DNA of 64,000 nucleotides from Rheinheimera aquimaris (GCF_020531985.1 NZ_JAJAVQ010000003.1:643886-707885); one strand, 5' to 3'. Shown: positions 21,835-31,338, numbered from the stretch's first letter. The notes: generated by a model from the letters alone, not told the origin. Numbers and translations: made by a program.

Positions 21835-22686
21835 TCAGCTCATTGCAGCCTGTAACTTCTTCATGGCATTTTTCTCAAGCTGACGCACACGTTCTGCAGA
21901 CACATTATAGCGATCTGCCAGCTCTTGCAGAGTCAGCTTGTTGTGATCCAACCAGCGGGCGCGGATAATATCCTGACTGCGGTCATCAAGGGTACGCATA
22001 GCCGCCTGTAGTCTGTCTGTGGCAGCGTTGTCCCACTGATCTTCCTCTACCCGGTGTGCCAGGTCTGAGGCTTTGTCTTCTAAATAATATACCGGTGCAG
22101 TGTAGGCGGCTTCGTCATCTTCATCCGGCGCATCAAACGGCATATCATAGTTACTCATACGTGCTTCCATCTCACGTACTTCATGCTCTGCCACGCCCAG
22201 TGATTCAGCGACGTTTTTCACTTCTTCCTGATTAAACCAGCCTAAATGCTTTTTCGCCTTACGCAGGTTAAAGAACAGTTTGCGCTGCGCTTTGGTCGTC
22301 GCAATTTTAACAATGCGCCAGTTCTTCAACACATATTCATGAATTTCAGCTTTGATCCAGTGCACAGCAAACGATACCAGACGCACACCCACGCTGGGGT
22401 CGAAGCGTTTAACCGCTTTCATCAGACCGATGTTACCTTCCTGAATCAAATCACTGACCGGCAAACCATAACCAGAATAACTGCGGGCAATATGTACGAC
22501 AAAACGCAGGTGCGACATAATCAACTGACGGGCGGCCTCTAAGTCACCATTCTGATGCAGGCGTTCGGCCAGGCTACGCTCTTCTTCTGCGCTGAGCATA
22601 GCAATGGAACTGACAGCATGAGTGTAAGCTTCCAGACTGCTGCTGGCGGCTACCGGTAACGACATCATTTCTGCTGAATCGCTCAT
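21835..22686 (-). CDS. rpoH: Heat-shock sigma factor RpoH (sigma32)
   Basis: 283 residues. Sigma region 2 contains [17 protein letters not shown] and [19 protein letters not shown]. The RpoH-box [10 protein letters not shown] (the site that sets chaperone and FtsH control) is intact. Region 4 with the helix-turn-helix [28 protein letters not shown] ends the protein. It directs RNA polymerase to heat-shock promoters. The order ftsY-ftsE-ftsX-rpoH is the usual gammaproteobacterial one. The leader carries a perfect CIRCE element (22721-22747). Confidence 0.96.
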   Translation of the reverse strand: MSDSAEMMSLPVAASSSLEAYTHAVSSIAMLSAEEERSLAERLHQNGDLEAARQLIMSHLRFVVHIARSYSGYGLPVSDLIQEGNIGLMKAVKRFDPSVGVRLVSFAVHWIKAEIHEYVLKNWRIVKIATTKAQRKLFFNLRKAKKHLGWFNQEEVKNVAESLGVAEHEVREMEARMSNYDMPFDAPDEDDEAAYTAPVYYLEDKASDLAHRVEEDQWDNAATDRLQAAMRTLDDRSQDIIRARWLDHNKLTLQELADRYNVSAERVRQLEKNAMKKLQAAMS

Positions 22687-22720
22687 TTTTGTGTCCTGTC
22701 CTAAACTAAGTGAACCGATA

Positions 22721-22747
22721 TTAGCACTCTTTGACAGAGAGTGCTAA
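22721..22747. promoter_or_regulatory. CIRCE element (HrcA operator) in the rpoH leader
   Basis: Exact consensus: TTAGCACTC (22721-22729), a 9-base spacer (22730-22738), GAGTGCTAA (22739-22747), all 18 arm positions matching. It lies 35-61 bases upstream of the rpoH ATG. A weak -35/-10 pair (TTAGCA, 18 bases, TAATAT) can be drawn through it on the minus strand. HrcA normally represses groESL or dnaK by binding CIRCE, so this predicts HrcA control of rpoH. Confidence 0.9.
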
Positions 22748-22811
22748 TTTTAGTTGCGGCAGTTTTTAGATCTGCTTATTCTAAAAATTCAGATGTAATA
22801 ATTAAATGCTA

Positions 22812-23795
22812 TTAAGGGCCGGTAGGTTCAATGGCACTGATATGCCGCCGGACAGAAAGGTAAGAACCGCTAAGGCCAAGCAGTACCGCCAGTAACATCA
22901 GGCTGAAAAACTCGCCCATGCTCAGCGACATTAGATTAAACTCACTGTCATACAGCGATGTAACACTGGCGATAGCGCCCTGCAACCACCACAGCATGGC
23001 TTCAACAATCAGAAACGCCAGTAAACCGCCAAATACGCCATACCAGATACCGCTGTACAAAAAAGGCCGCTGAATAAAAGCATCGGTTGCACCTACCAGC
23101 TTCATCACCTCTATTTCGTCTTTCTTATTCATAATAGATAAGCGAATGGTGTTGCCGATGATTAACAGCACTGCACCTAACAGCAACACTGCTATGACTA
23201 ATACAGCCTGCCGTAACAGGCTGACAATCGCATCAAGCCTCGTCAGCCAGTCAATATCAAGTTTGCCAAATTCTACAATACGCTCTTTTGATAACCGCTC
23301 CAGCAACTGACGTGCGCTGTCTGCACTGGTATTTTTTGGCAGTACCAATAGCACATCAGGTAAAGGGTTTTCAGTCAGGTAATTAAGTGCCGCGCCAAAA
23401 CCACTGACTGCACCAAATTCCGCCAGTGCTTGCTGCTTACTGATATGAGTTACGCGGGCAATATCACTGTCAGCCTGCAGAATTTTTTGCAGGCTGCTGA
23501 TTTGAGTAGCATTGGTACCCTCACGGATAAACAGGCTGATTTCAGCTGCCTGCGTAAAACTGTCACTGACCTGCTGCACATTTTTTACCAGCAAATGCAA
23601 CGTAGCCGGCAAGGTCAGGCTAACACCCAGCACACCTATAGTCAGTATTGACGCCGAGGGCGTACGCCATAGCTCGCCTAAACTGAAGAGTGCCTGGCGC
23701 ACATGGTTAACCCAGAACATCACAAAACGCCGGCCTAACCCCAGCTTATGATCAGACGCACCACTGCTGACACGGCCGGAAAACAGAATACTCAT
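22812..23795 (-). CDS. ftsX: Cell-division ABC transporter membrane protein FtsX
   Basis: 327 residues: an extended N-terminus, a first transmembrane helix (about 50-72), a periplasmic domain (about 73-200), and three further helices with the FtsX/MacB-type segment IMNKKDEIEVMKLVGATDAFI between. With FtsE it signals to the peptidoglycan hydrolase activators at the septum. It overlaps ftsE by 4 bases. Confidence 0.95.
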   Translation of the reverse strand: MSILFSGRVSSGASDHKLGLGRRFVMFWVNHVRQALFSLGELWRTPSASILTIGVLGVSLTLPATLHLLVKNVQQVSDSFTQAAEISLFIREGTNATQISSLQKILQADSDIARVTHISKQQALAEFGAVSGFGAALNYLTENPLPDVLLVLPKNTSADSARQLLERLSKERIVEFGKLDIDWLTRLDAIVSLLRQAVLVIAVLLLGAVLLIIGNTIRLSIMNKKDEIEVMKLVGATDAFIQRPFLYSGIWYGVFGGLLAFLIVEAMLWWLQGAIASVTSLYDSEFNLMSLSMGEFFSLMLLAVLLGLSGSYLSVRRHISAIEPTGP

Positions 23796-24478
23796 AGCGG
23801 GGCTTCCTCATACTGCAGCAAACCATCATTGATCATTTTTCCCTGCCGCAGTGTCAGCGTACGGTACTTCATGCGGGCAACCAGTCCTAAATCGTGCGTC
23901 GCTACCAATACCGACACCCCAACCTGATTAAAGGCTTCAAATACCTGCATAATGTCTTTGGATAAATCCGGGTCCAGGTTACCGGTAGGCTCATCGGCCA
24001 GTAATAGTGGTGGTTTATTTACTACTGCACGGGCAATACCAACACGCTGTTGCTCCCCGCCCGATAAAGTATGCGGCAGGCAACGGACTTTATCCAACAG
24101 CCCCACTTTATCCAGCGCAGCATGTACCCTTTTCACCATATCCTTACCGCTGAAGCCTTCAATCACCAGCGGCAGTGCAACATTATCAAATACGGTGTGG
24201 TTCATTAATAAGCGGTGATTCTGGAAAATAATGCCAATATCCCGACGCACATAAGGGATATGCGCACGGCGGATACGGCTAAGGTCCACATCATTGATTA
24301 ACACTTTGCCGACACTGGGCCGTTCAATCAGGCTAATCAGTTTAAGTAAGGTACTTTTACCGGCGCCAGAGTGCCCGGTCAGAAAAGCCATTTCGCCTTT
24401 CTCCAGCTTGAAACTCACTCTGTCCAGTGCAACAAAGCCACCCGGATAACTTTTACTGACCTGATCGAACTCCAGCAT
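23792..24478 (-). CDS. ftsE: Cell-division ATP-binding protein FtsE
   Basis: 228 residues, complete ABC ATPase: Walker A GHSGAGKST (about 36-44), Q-loop IGIIFQNHRLL, signature LSGGEQQR, Walker B LLLADEPTGNLD, and switch His in ATHD. It partners FtsX at the division ring. It lies 2 bases after ftsY. Confidence 0.96.
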   Translation of the reverse strand: MLEFDQVSKSYPGGFVALDRVSFKLEKGEMAFLTGHSGAGKSTLLKLISLIERPSVGKVLINDVDLSRIRRAHIPYVRRDIGIIFQNHRLLMNHTVFDNVALPLVIEGFSGKDMVKRVHAALDKVGLLDKVRCLPHTLSGGEQQRVGIARAVVNKPPLLLADEPTGNLDPDLSKDIMQVFEAFNQVGVSVLVATHDLGLVARMKYRTLTLRQGKMINDGLLQYEEAPL

Positions 24479-24480
24479 CT

Positions 24481-25617
24481 TTATACTTCCCTGCTAAACA
24501 ACGCGCGGATAAAGTCCTGACTGTTGAATACGCGTAAATCATCAATACCTTCGCCCACGCCGATATAGCGCAGTGGCAATTTAAACTGATCGGCTATCGC
24601 GAAAATCACACCGCCTTTTGCCGTACCATCCAGCTTGGTTAAACTGATACCGGTCAGTTGCACAGCTTCATTAAACACCTTCGCTTGGTTTAACGCGTTC
24701 TGGCCGGTTCCGGCATCTAATGTCAGCATCACCTCATGTGGTGCTGCCGGGTCAATTTTCTGCAGTACCCGGACAATTTTCTTCAGCTCTTCCATCAAAT
24801 GCGCTTTGTTCTGCAAACGGCCCGCCGTATCAGCAATTAACACATCTACCTTACGCGCTTTAGCCGCCTGATAAGCATCAAAAATCACCGATGCACTGTC
24901 AGCTCCAGTGTGCTGGGCAATCACCGGAATATGGTTGCGCTCGCCCCATACCTGCAGTTGCTCGACTGCTGCCGCGCGAAAAGTGTCTCCGGCTGCCAAC
25001 ATGACCGATTTACCCTGCTGCTTAAACTGCTGAGCCATCTTACCGATAGTGGTGGTTTTACCGACGCCATTAACGCCAACCATCAGAATAACAAAGGGGC
25101 CAGCCGGGTTCACCGGAGTAAGCGGTTGTTCAACATCTTGCAGCAATGCAGCCATGTCATGCTGCAACTTATCAAACAACAGCGCAGAATCTTTCAGTGC
25201 TTTGCGATCAGCATGCTGCTCCAACTGACGGATCAATTTCTGCGTAGTATCGACACCAACGTCAGCCAACAGCAACTGGGTTTCCAGCTCTTCATACAGT
25301 TCATCATCTATTTTGCGGCCGCTAAACAAACCAGCCAAACCGGCGCCCAGGCTCTGGCTGGTTTTTGCCAGGCCCTGCTTTAAGCGGGAAAAAAATCCGG
25401 CTTTTTTAACCGGTTCAGCCACGGGCATTATTTGCTCTATCGGCTCAGTGGTGACAATCGGGCTTTCAGACGCAGTGACTTCAGGTTCAGCAGCATGCTG
25501 CGCGACTTCATCAACCGGGTTGACAACATGCTCATTTTGCTCAGGCGCAGGCGTTTGCTCTGGCTGTTCGTCTTTACCCAGACCAAGCCAGGAAAACAGT
25601 TTATTTTTTTTGCTCAT
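24481..25617 (-). CDS. ftsY: Signal recognition particle receptor FtsY
   Basis: 378 residues. An acidic, Pro/Glu-rich N-terminal A-domain (about 1-75) comes before the four-helix N domain. The SRP-type GTPase G domain has GVNGVGKTTTIGKMA, DTFRAAAVEQL, DTAGR and TKLDGTAKGG. It receives ribosome-nascent chain complexes from SRP at the membrane. It is first in ftsYEX and divergent from rsmD. Confidence 0.96.
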   Translation of the reverse strand: MSKKNKLFSWLGLGKDEQPEQTPAPEQNEHVVNPVDEVAQHAAEPEVTASESPIVTTEPIEQIMPVAEPVKKAGFFSRLKQGLAKTSQSLGAGLAGLFSGRKIDDELYEELETQLLLADVGVDTTQKLIRQLEQHADRKALKDSALLFDKLQHDMAALLQDVEQPLTPVNPAGPFVILMVGVNGVGKTTTIGKMAQQFKQQGKSVMLAAGDTFRAAAVEQLQVWGERNHIPVIAQHTGADSASVIFDAYQAAKARKVDVLIADTAGRLQNKAHLMEELKKIVRVLQKIDPAAPHEVMLTLDAGTGQNALNQAKVFNEAVQLTGISLTKLDGTAKGGVIFAIADQFKLPLRYIGVGEGIDDLRVFNSQDFIRALFSREV

Positions 25618-25699
25618 AAGTCCAAGTGTATGCAGATAAAAACTCAGGTAAACTTGGCCGTTATACTAACACCTTTGTGTTAAAGGCAAAACGGATTAG

Positions 25700-26314
25700 A
25701 TGAAACAGCTAAAATCAGCAGCAAAACGCCCAGGCAAGCGCCAGGCCGCTGTGTCAGGCGCGCCTGGCGAAGTCAGAATTATTAGCGGGCAATGGCGTGG
25801 ACGAAAGTTAACAGTGTTGGACGCAGAAGGGCTAAGGCCCACAACTGACCGGGTGAAAGAAACCCTGTTTAACTGGTTGATGCATGATATCGACGGCGCA
25901 GCGGTACTTGACTGCTTTGCCGGCAGCGGTAGCCTGGCATTTGAAGCACTATCGCGCCATGCAATTAGTGCAACCCTGATTGAACGTGAAGCGGCACAAG
26001 CCAGACAACTGCAGCACAACATCAGCAAACTCAATTGCAATAATGCCAGCGTCATTCAGCAGGACAGTTTAAGCTACTTAAACACTGAGGCCTCTGCCCG
26101 GTTTGACGTGGTTTTTATCGACCCACCCTTTCGTAAGGATCTGGCCCTGCCGTGCTGCCAGTTACTGGAGCAATATAACTGGCTGGCAGACAATGCGCTG
26201 ATTTATCTGGAAACAGAAAAAGAACTGCCAATAGCGCAACTGCCTGCTAATTGGCGGTTATTGAAGGAAAAAGTTGCAGGGCAGCTGGCGTACAGGTTGT
26301 ATCAGCGCGGCTAG
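25700..26314 (+). CDS. rsmD: 16S rRNA (guanine966-N2)-methyltransferase
   Basis: 204 residues. A basic N-terminus is followed by RIISGQWRGRKL and RPTTDRVKETLFNWL, the SAM-binding LDCFAGSGSLAFEALSR and the catalytic FIDPPF. It methylates G966 of 16S rRNA during 30S assembly. It is divergent from ftsY, as in E. coli and relatives. Confidence 0.95.
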   Translation: MKQLKSAAKRPGKRQAAVSGAPGEVRIISGQWRGRKLTVLDAEGLRPTTDRVKETLFNWLMHDIDGAAVLDCFAGSGSLAFEALSRHAISATLIEREAAQARQLQHNISKLNCNNASVIQQDSLSYLNTEASARFDVVFIDPPFRKDLALPCCQLLEQYNWLADNALIYLETEKELPIAQLPANWRLLKEKVAGQLAYRLYQRG

Positions 26315-26331
26315 CTACCGCGCCGTTTGGG

Positions 26332-26943
26332 TTAATCCTGCTCGAGCTCCATACCCAAATTAGTCAGTCCCTGCTCTTTTACCCAACCTTGCAGTAATTG
26401 TCGTTCTTCACGGCCGAATTGCTTAAGTGGTTTCACCAAGTCTATCAGCTCAGCCAGGCACTCCATTTCGTATTGCATTAGCGGATGCTCACGCACAATT
26501 TTCTTTAGCTCTGCCTCGGTTGTAATATCATCATCGATACTTTCGTGCTCGATAAGCCGGGCTACAGAGGCCTGGGAGATTTTTGCCACATTAATAAACT
26601 CGCCTGCATCCTGCTGCGAAATGCCACTTAACATCATATCCAGCGCAGTGGCGCAATCAACAGCCGGGTAAACCCCAAAAATATCGTAGTGGCTAATTTC
26701 CGGCGTAATAACCTCAAGCTCTTCTGACAACTTGGCAAAGTTTATTTTCGCCTTCTTTACGGTTAACCACTCCCAGATCAACGTCAGAATATGCCGCGGC
26801 AGTTCAGCATCACCGCTTTGCGTCACCTCAGCAAACAATTGATAATTAGGCAGCATACGCTCCAGCAAGGTTGCAGCAATCGCGGCCTGTTGATAAAAGC
26901 TCAGCTCGCGCATCGTCTGGAAGTTATTCGCTTTTGATTTCAT
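26332..26943 (-). CDS. DUF416 (YjaG-like) protein
   Basis: 203 residues from MKSKANNFQTMREL. The frame is open 11 codons further, but AGGA with 5-base spacing precedes this ATG, which also gives the family's usual N-terminal length. Recognisable YjaG features are LLERMLPNYQLF, LTLIWEWLTVKKAKINF and YDIFGVYPAVDCATALD. It is predicted to be all-helical and cytoplasmic; no function is established that I can name. It overlaps the upstream DUF2007 gene by about 20 bases and is convergent with rsmD. Confidence 0.85.
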   Translation of the reverse strand: MKSKANNFQTMRELSFYQQAAIAATLLERMLPNYQLFAEVTQSGDAELPRHILTLIWEWLTVKKAKINFAKLSEELEVITPEISHYDIFGVYPAVDCATALDMMLSGISQQDAGEFINVAKISQASVARLIEHESIDDDITTEAELKKIVREHPLMQYEMECLAELIDLVKPLKQFGREERQLLQGWVKEQGLTNLGMELEQD

Positions 26944-27277
26944 CTTTTTCCTGAAGACATGACCAGCAAATATCAAAACTCTGGTAGTTCACTTCGCCAC
27001 AACGACAAAGCCACTGCGCAGGTTCATGCTGTAATTGTTGTAGATATTGCGCGATTATACGCTGTGCAGCGCTAAATTGCTGCTGCGGTACCCAAAGTTG
27101 TACACCGATATCATTTAACGGTAGTTCGCCGGCGGCACCAGCCAGGTACTCGCCCCGCGTATCAACCAGAATGATTGCGCTTTGCAGTAAACCCCGTACC
27201 AAACCGGCTTCAAAACTGTTGGCAGCAAGATACACCCGCTGCCATTGTTGAACGTCAGACGGGTGTAGCAATTCCAA
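26924..27277 (-). CDS. DUF2007 domain protein with C-terminal zinc ribbon
   Basis: 117 residues. The N-terminal part (RVYLAANSFEAGLVRGLLQSA, then a GVQLWVPQQQFSAAQRII segment) is the DUF2007 fold, a small ferredoxin-like domain of unknown or signalling role. The C-terminus has CRCGEVNYQSFDICWSC, two Cys pairs that should bind zinc. The start is a TTG directly after the stop of the preceding gene and is uncertain. It is co-directional with its neighbours, which suggests a three-gene unit. Confidence 0.75.
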   Translation of the reverse strand: MELLHPSDVQQWQRVYLAANSFEAGLVRGLLQSAIILVDTRGEYLAGAAGELPLNDIGVQLWVPQQQFSAAQRIIAQYLQQLQHEPAQWLCRCGEVNYQSFDICWSCLQEKDEIKSE

Positions 27278-27278
27278 T

Positions 27279-28562
27279 TTAGCTGGTAACCTTCAGTTGC
27301 TTTTGCGCATATTCAAACTTCAGTTTGAACTCCATCATACGCTCTTCCATGCTCTGCAACTGCAGCTGATGCGCTTCCTGCTGTTGCTGCAACTCGGTGC
27401 GCAGGGTGCGGATTAGCTCCCGGCTGCTGTCAGCTTCCTGTTGTTGCTTCTGCTCGGCAGCAAACTGCCGGTTCTGTGCGTGCTCAAGTTGGGCTTCAAG
27501 CTTTTGCTGCCGGCTTTGGCTTTGCTGATACTGCTCGTTCAGATTGACATAATCTGCCTGCAGTTTGGTCAGCTCTGAACCCAAGCCGCCGGTTTCATCC
27601 TGCATCGCAGCTAATTGTTGCTGTGCTTCAGTAAGTTGCTGCTCTGATGCAGCAATCTGCTCCTGCCACTGTTGTTGCTGCTCAGCCTGGGCTGCGAGCT
27701 CTTGTTGCAGTTGCTGAATTTTTTGCTGCTGTAACTCGTGTGTTTTTTTACGGTCCTGCAATTCCTGCTGTAACTGGGCGATAATTTGCAGTTTTTCCTG
27801 CTGTGCTGATTCAACTGCCTGCGTCTGTTGCTGTGCGTCTGTCAGCGCCTGTGTTTGTGCGTCCAGTTGTTGCTGCAGCTGTGTTAATTGTTGTTCGTGG
27901 TCGGCTTGCACACCGTTAACTTGCTGTAACAACTTCTGTTGTTGCTCAGTAGCCAGTTTCAGCTCAGTTTTACTTTGCTGCAGCAGCAGTTTCATTTCGT
28001 GTACTGCGGCTTTCGCCTGCTCGGCATCGGCTTCAGCTTCAGCTAATTTTTGCTGTAACTGATTAATAGTCTGCGTGGCCTGTTGCAGCTTTGCCTCTGC
28101 ATCAGGATCTGTGCCTGCGCTTTGCTGAAGCTCAGCCAGTTGCTGCTGCACTTTTGTTAACTGTTCGGATTGCACGCTGGCGTTTTGCTGTGCAGCATTG
28201 AGTTTCGCGTTAGCATTTTCCAGCTCAGCACTTATTACACTGTGCTGCTGGCGAAGCTTAGATAACTCCTGGTTATCAGCAGTAGCGACAGGTATTGCCA
28301 AATCCAGTTGCTGTTTAGTTTGCTGCCAATCCTTAAACAGCTTCTGATAAGCCTGCTCTTGCTCTATTAAACGCTGCTGCCATTGCTTCTGCGAATCAGA
28401 CAGCACACTGGTTGCAAACTGTTGCAATTGTTGTTGTTGTAAATTTAATAATTGGCTGGAAAAGTCTACCAGACTCGCTTCCAGTTGCTGCTGTGCCGCC
28501 TGTGTTAGATCGGCAATAACTTGCTGCTCGTTTTTATTATTGTTTTTCTTCACTGCATTCAT
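27279..28562 (-). CDS. Glutamine-rich coiled-coil protein of unknown function
   Basis: 427 residues, almost all predicted coiled coil, with very high Gln content (many LQQQ, QQQL and EQQQ heptads) and no signal peptide or membrane helix. I see no enzymatic motif. The ATG begins MNAVKKNNNK. It ends 1 base before the DUF2007 gene. The Gln-rich heptads could make it a cytoplasmic scaffold or filament. No named family recognised beyond loose similarity to SMC-like coiled coils, which low complexity alone can produce. Confidence 0.7.
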   Translation of the reverse strand: MNAVKKNNNKNEQQVIADLTQAAQQQLEASLVDFSSQLLNLQQQQLQQFATSVLSDSQKQWQQRLIEQEQAYQKLFKDWQQTKQQLDLAIPVATADNQELSKLRQQHSVISAELENANAKLNAAQQNASVQSEQLTKVQQQLAELQQSAGTDPDAEAKLQQATQTINQLQQKLAEAEADAEQAKAAVHEMKLLLQQSKTELKLATEQQQKLLQQVNGVQADHEQQLTQLQQQLDAQTQALTDAQQQTQAVESAQQEKLQIIAQLQQELQDRKKTHELQQQKIQQLQQELAAQAEQQQQWQEQIAASEQQLTEAQQQLAAMQDETGGLGSELTKLQADYVNLNEQYQQSQSRQQKLEAQLEHAQNRQFAAEQKQQQEADSSRELIRTLRTELQQQQEAHQLQLQSMEERMMEFKLKFEYAQKQLKVTS

Positions 28563-28778
28563 TATCAGCTCTCGCTATACTGCGGCAGCGGCTCTGCTTC
28601 GTATACACAGGCGCTACATCGTGATCAGATTAGTACGTCAACAGCCTTACCTTAGCAGTTATTCAGGCTGTCGCATACTATGCCGATGTTTAGTGTAATA
28701 TGAGTTGTCACTGATAGCTAACGCTATTGATACTTTTGAGCTTTTCGCAATTTAATTTCTCATAACAGGAACTTAAAC
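28563..28778. other. 216-base divergent intergenic region
   Basis: Lies between the coiled-coil gene (minus) and the DUF2721 gene (plus) and must hold both promoters. I could not pick convincing -35/-10 pairs or an operator, and I see no RNA gene in it. Confidence 0.5.
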
Positions 28779-29168
28779 ATGATGAACCTGACCACCCCAG
28801 CACTGTTGTTCCCGGCAATATCGTTGCTTCTGCTGGCGTACACCAACCGCTTTCTGGTGTTGGCACAGCTGATTCGTGAATTAAATCAACGCGAAGGCGA
28901 AAACGTACGTGAGATGGCCAAAAGGCAGATCTCCAATCTGCGCAAACGTATCGTACTGATAAAAACCATGCAGGCTTTTGGTGTGTTTAGCTTTGTATTG
29001 TGTACCGCAGCAATGTTTTGCCTGTTTATGTTATGGCAGACTGCAGGTCAGTTGCTGTTTGTCATCAGCCTGATTAGCTTATTGGTCAGTCTGCTCTATT
29101 CTTTATATGAAATTCAGATATCCTGTGATGCGATAAATATAGAACTTGAATCACTACAAAACGGCTGA
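28779..29168 (+). CDS. DUF2721 membrane protein
   Basis: 129 residues with three predicted transmembrane segments (about 5-25, 65-85 and 90-110). Between the first and second is a basic cytoplasmic stretch with REMAKRQISNLRKRIVLIKTMQAFG. This pattern is that of DUF2721, a conserved family without a known function. AGGAAC precedes the ATG. It is followed 19 bases later by the HD-GYP response regulator. Confidence 0.8.
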   Translation: MMNLTTPALLFPAISLLLLAYTNRFLVLAQLIRELNQREGENVREMAKRQISNLRKRIVLIKTMQAFGVFSFVLCTAAMFCLFMLWQTAGQLLFVISLISLLVSLLYSLYEIQISCDAINIELESLQNG

Positions 29169-29187
29169 CAGAGTGGCGGGCGGAAGT

Positions 29188-30714
29188 ATGAGTAGTAATG
29201 ACTTTTTATTCAATGACGAAGCCGCTGACACCAGCAGTCTGCGCCCTAATGATAACGCTGTGCCGTGGCAGGTATTGGTGGTAGATGATGACGAGAGCAT
29301 TCATCAGATCACCAGCCTGGTACTGAATAACTTTGAGTTTGAACAGCGGCCCTTGCAACTATTGCATGCCAAAAGTGCCCGCGAAGCTCAGCAACTGATA
29401 GAGCAACACCCTGACATAGCACTGGCCATTATCGACGTCGTGATGGAAACCCAACATGCCGGCTTAGAATTGGTTAAAACTATTCGCCAACATATTAAAA
29501 ATCAGCGTATGCGGCTTATTCTGCGCACCGGACAACCCGGAGAAGCGCCGGAAGAACATGTGATCCGCGACTACGATATTAACGACTATAAGAACAAAAC
29601 TGAAGTTACCGCAATCAAGCTCAAAACCATGCTGTATGCCGGGCTAAGATCGTACCGCGATATTTGTTTTATTGAGCGGCACAGAGCCGGCCTGGAAAAA
29701 ATCATTGGCTGTACGACCAGTTTTTTGCGCTGCAGCACCTTACGGGAATTTGCGTCATTGATCCTCGGGCAAGTGGCTTTTTTGCTTGGGCTGGAACGGG
29801 AACAAATATACTGCTGTGCCGCGATAAATAATGCCCAGCAAGACCAGTTGATGCTGGATATCATCGCCAGCAGTAATCCGGTAAAAGGTGGCACCCTACC
29901 AGATGACATAGTGGCAAAAATGCAGCAGGTACAACGGGATAAACAGTCTTACTACGCTGATGATTGTTTTATTGGCTACTTCAGCACCCAAAACGGCAGT
30001 GAAAACTTTCTCTATGTCAGCAAAGGCAGCAAACTGGAGCAAACCGATCACCAACTGCTGAGCTACTTCTCGCACAACATCGCCATTGCCTATGAAAACA
30101 TCCGGTTGCGTGAATTGATGCGGGAGTCTCAGCGCGAACTGGCTTATATACTCGGTGAAGCCGTAGAAAAAAGATCCAAAGAGACCGGCAGCCACGTAAA
30201 ACGGGTGGCAAACTACAGTTACTTACTAGCGATACATTATGGTTTAACCGAGTATGAAGCCGAGAAAATCAAGCTGGCGTCACCACTGCATGACCTGGGC
30301 AAAATTGCTATTCCGGATCATATATTGAATAAACCGGGCAAACATGACGCAGCGGAATGGGCCATCATGCAGCAACATGCTGAGCTGGGTTACCAGATTT
30401 TACAACATTCCACTAACGAAATTATGCAGATGGGTGCCATCATTGCACACCAACATCATGAAAAGTGGAATGGCAAAGGCTACCCACAAGGGCTAGCTAA
30501 AGACGACATTCATATTGCCGGACGCATTACAGCGCTGGCGGATGTATTTGATGCGCTGGGCAGTGACCGCTGCTACAAAAAAGCCTGGCCTTTGCCAGAC
30601 ATTATCGAACTTATTCGCCAGGAACGTGGTCAACAGTTTGACCCGGCTCTGGCGGATATATTGTTAAACAATCTGGATGATTTTCTCGCTATTCGCGATG
30701 CCTATCCGGATTAA
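29188..30714 (+). CDS. Response regulator with DUF3369 and HD-GYP domains (c-di-GMP phosphodiesterase)
   Basis: 508 residues from MSSNDFLFNDEAADT, chosen because GCGGAAGT immediately precedes this ATG; an in-frame ATG 14 codons earlier overlaps DUF2721. The receiver domain has acidic DDDE and phospho-acceptor Asp83 in LAIIDVVME. A DUF3369 sensor-like domain spans about 155-310. The HD-GYP domain has H368-D369 (HDLGKIAIPDHIL), HQHHEKWNGKGYP and GYP at 431-433, so residues for c-di-GMP hydrolysis are present. No partner kinase is adjacent. Confidence 0.92.
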   Translation: MSSNDFLFNDEAADTSSLRPNDNAVPWQVLVVDDDESIHQITSLVLNNFEFEQRPLQLLHAKSAREAQQLIEQHPDIALAIIDVVMETQHAGLELVKTIRQHIKNQRMRLILRTGQPGEAPEEHVIRDYDINDYKNKTEVTAIKLKTMLYAGLRSYRDICFIERHRAGLEKIIGCTTSFLRCSTLREFASLILGQVAFLLGLEREQIYCCAAINNAQQDQLMLDIIASSNPVKGGTLPDDIVAKMQQVQRDKQSYYADDCFIGYFSTQNGSENFLYVSKGSKLEQTDHQLLSYFSHNIAIAYENIRLRELMRESQRELAYILGEAVEKRSKETGSHVKRVANYSYLLAIHYGLTEYEAEKIKLASPLHDLGKIAIPDHILNKPGKHDAAEWAIMQQHAELGYQILQHSTNEIMQMGAIIAHQHHEKWNGKGYPQGLAKDDIHIAGRITALADVFDALGSDRCYKKAWPLPDIIELIRQERGQQFDPALADILLNNLDDFLAIRDAYPD

Positions 30715-30730
30715 ACACAGGAAAATCTGT

Positions 30731-31324
30731 ATGTTACGCAAAAATATCAAACAAATACTAATGGTCTGTACTGCTGCTGCGACATTGCTGTTAGCAGGTT
30801 GTGCAACAGGGCCTAAAGTACGTTCTGACGCTGCAGCCAATACCAATTTTTCAGCCTATAAAACCTTTTCTTTTATGGCAGAACCAGCAACGGACAAAGC
30901 CGGTTATGCCACTTTGGTTACACAGCATTTTAAAGATGCGATTAGTGCAGAGATGACCGCACTGGGGTATCAGTACAGCGAGAATAACGCTGATTTACTG
31001 ATCAATTTTAATTCTAACGTTGAAACAAGAACGGATGTCCGTACAACCCCCAGTGCTACTTTCCAGTATGGTTATTATGGCTACCGCCGTGGTATTTACG
31101 CGGGTTTCCCTTTGTATACCAGTGATGTAGATACCATTCGCTATAAATATGGCACAGTCAATATTGATGTCGTAGATGCCGGTAAAAAACAGCTGATCTG
31201 GGAAGGGATTTCTGAGGGTACACTGAAAAAGTCAGATCTGGATAACCCTAAGCAGGCTATCTCAGAAGTGGTCGGGCTGATTTTCCAGCAATACCCTACC
31301 CGTAAAGCAACAACTCAGCCCTGA
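30731..31324 (+). CDS. DUF4136 lipoprotein
   Basis: 197 residues from MLRKNIKQIL; AGGAAAA precedes this ATG. The signal peptide ends in lipobox LLAGC (Cys22). The body has the DUF4136 pattern: NFSAYKTFSFM, NADLLINFNSNVE, a Tyr/Gly-rich YGYYGYRRG stretch, and GTVNIDVVDAGKKQLIWEG. These are envelope lipoproteins of unknown role. It follows the HD-GYP gene by 16 bases, so it may be co-transcribed. Confidence 0.85.
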   Translation: MLRKNIKQILMVCTAAATLLLAGCATGPKVRSDAAANTNFSAYKTFSFMAEPATDKAGYATLVTQHFKDAISAEMTALGYQYSENNADLLINFNSNVETRTDVRTTPSATFQYGYYGYRRGIYAGFPLYTSDVDTIRYKYGTVNIDVVDAGKKQLIWEGISEGTLKKSDLDNPKQAISEVVGLIFQQYPTRKATTQP

Positions 31325-31338
31325 TATTAAACGCGTAT

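Noticed and set aside
24910..25383. Plus-strand open frame of 157 codons opposite ftsY
   Set aside because: FtsY is intact on the other strand; the frame shows shadow composition.
27279..28562. SMC-like or chemotaxis receptor identity for the Gln-rich coiled coil
   Set aside because: No ATPase, no membrane helix and no receptor signalling tip; similarity would come from low complexity alone.
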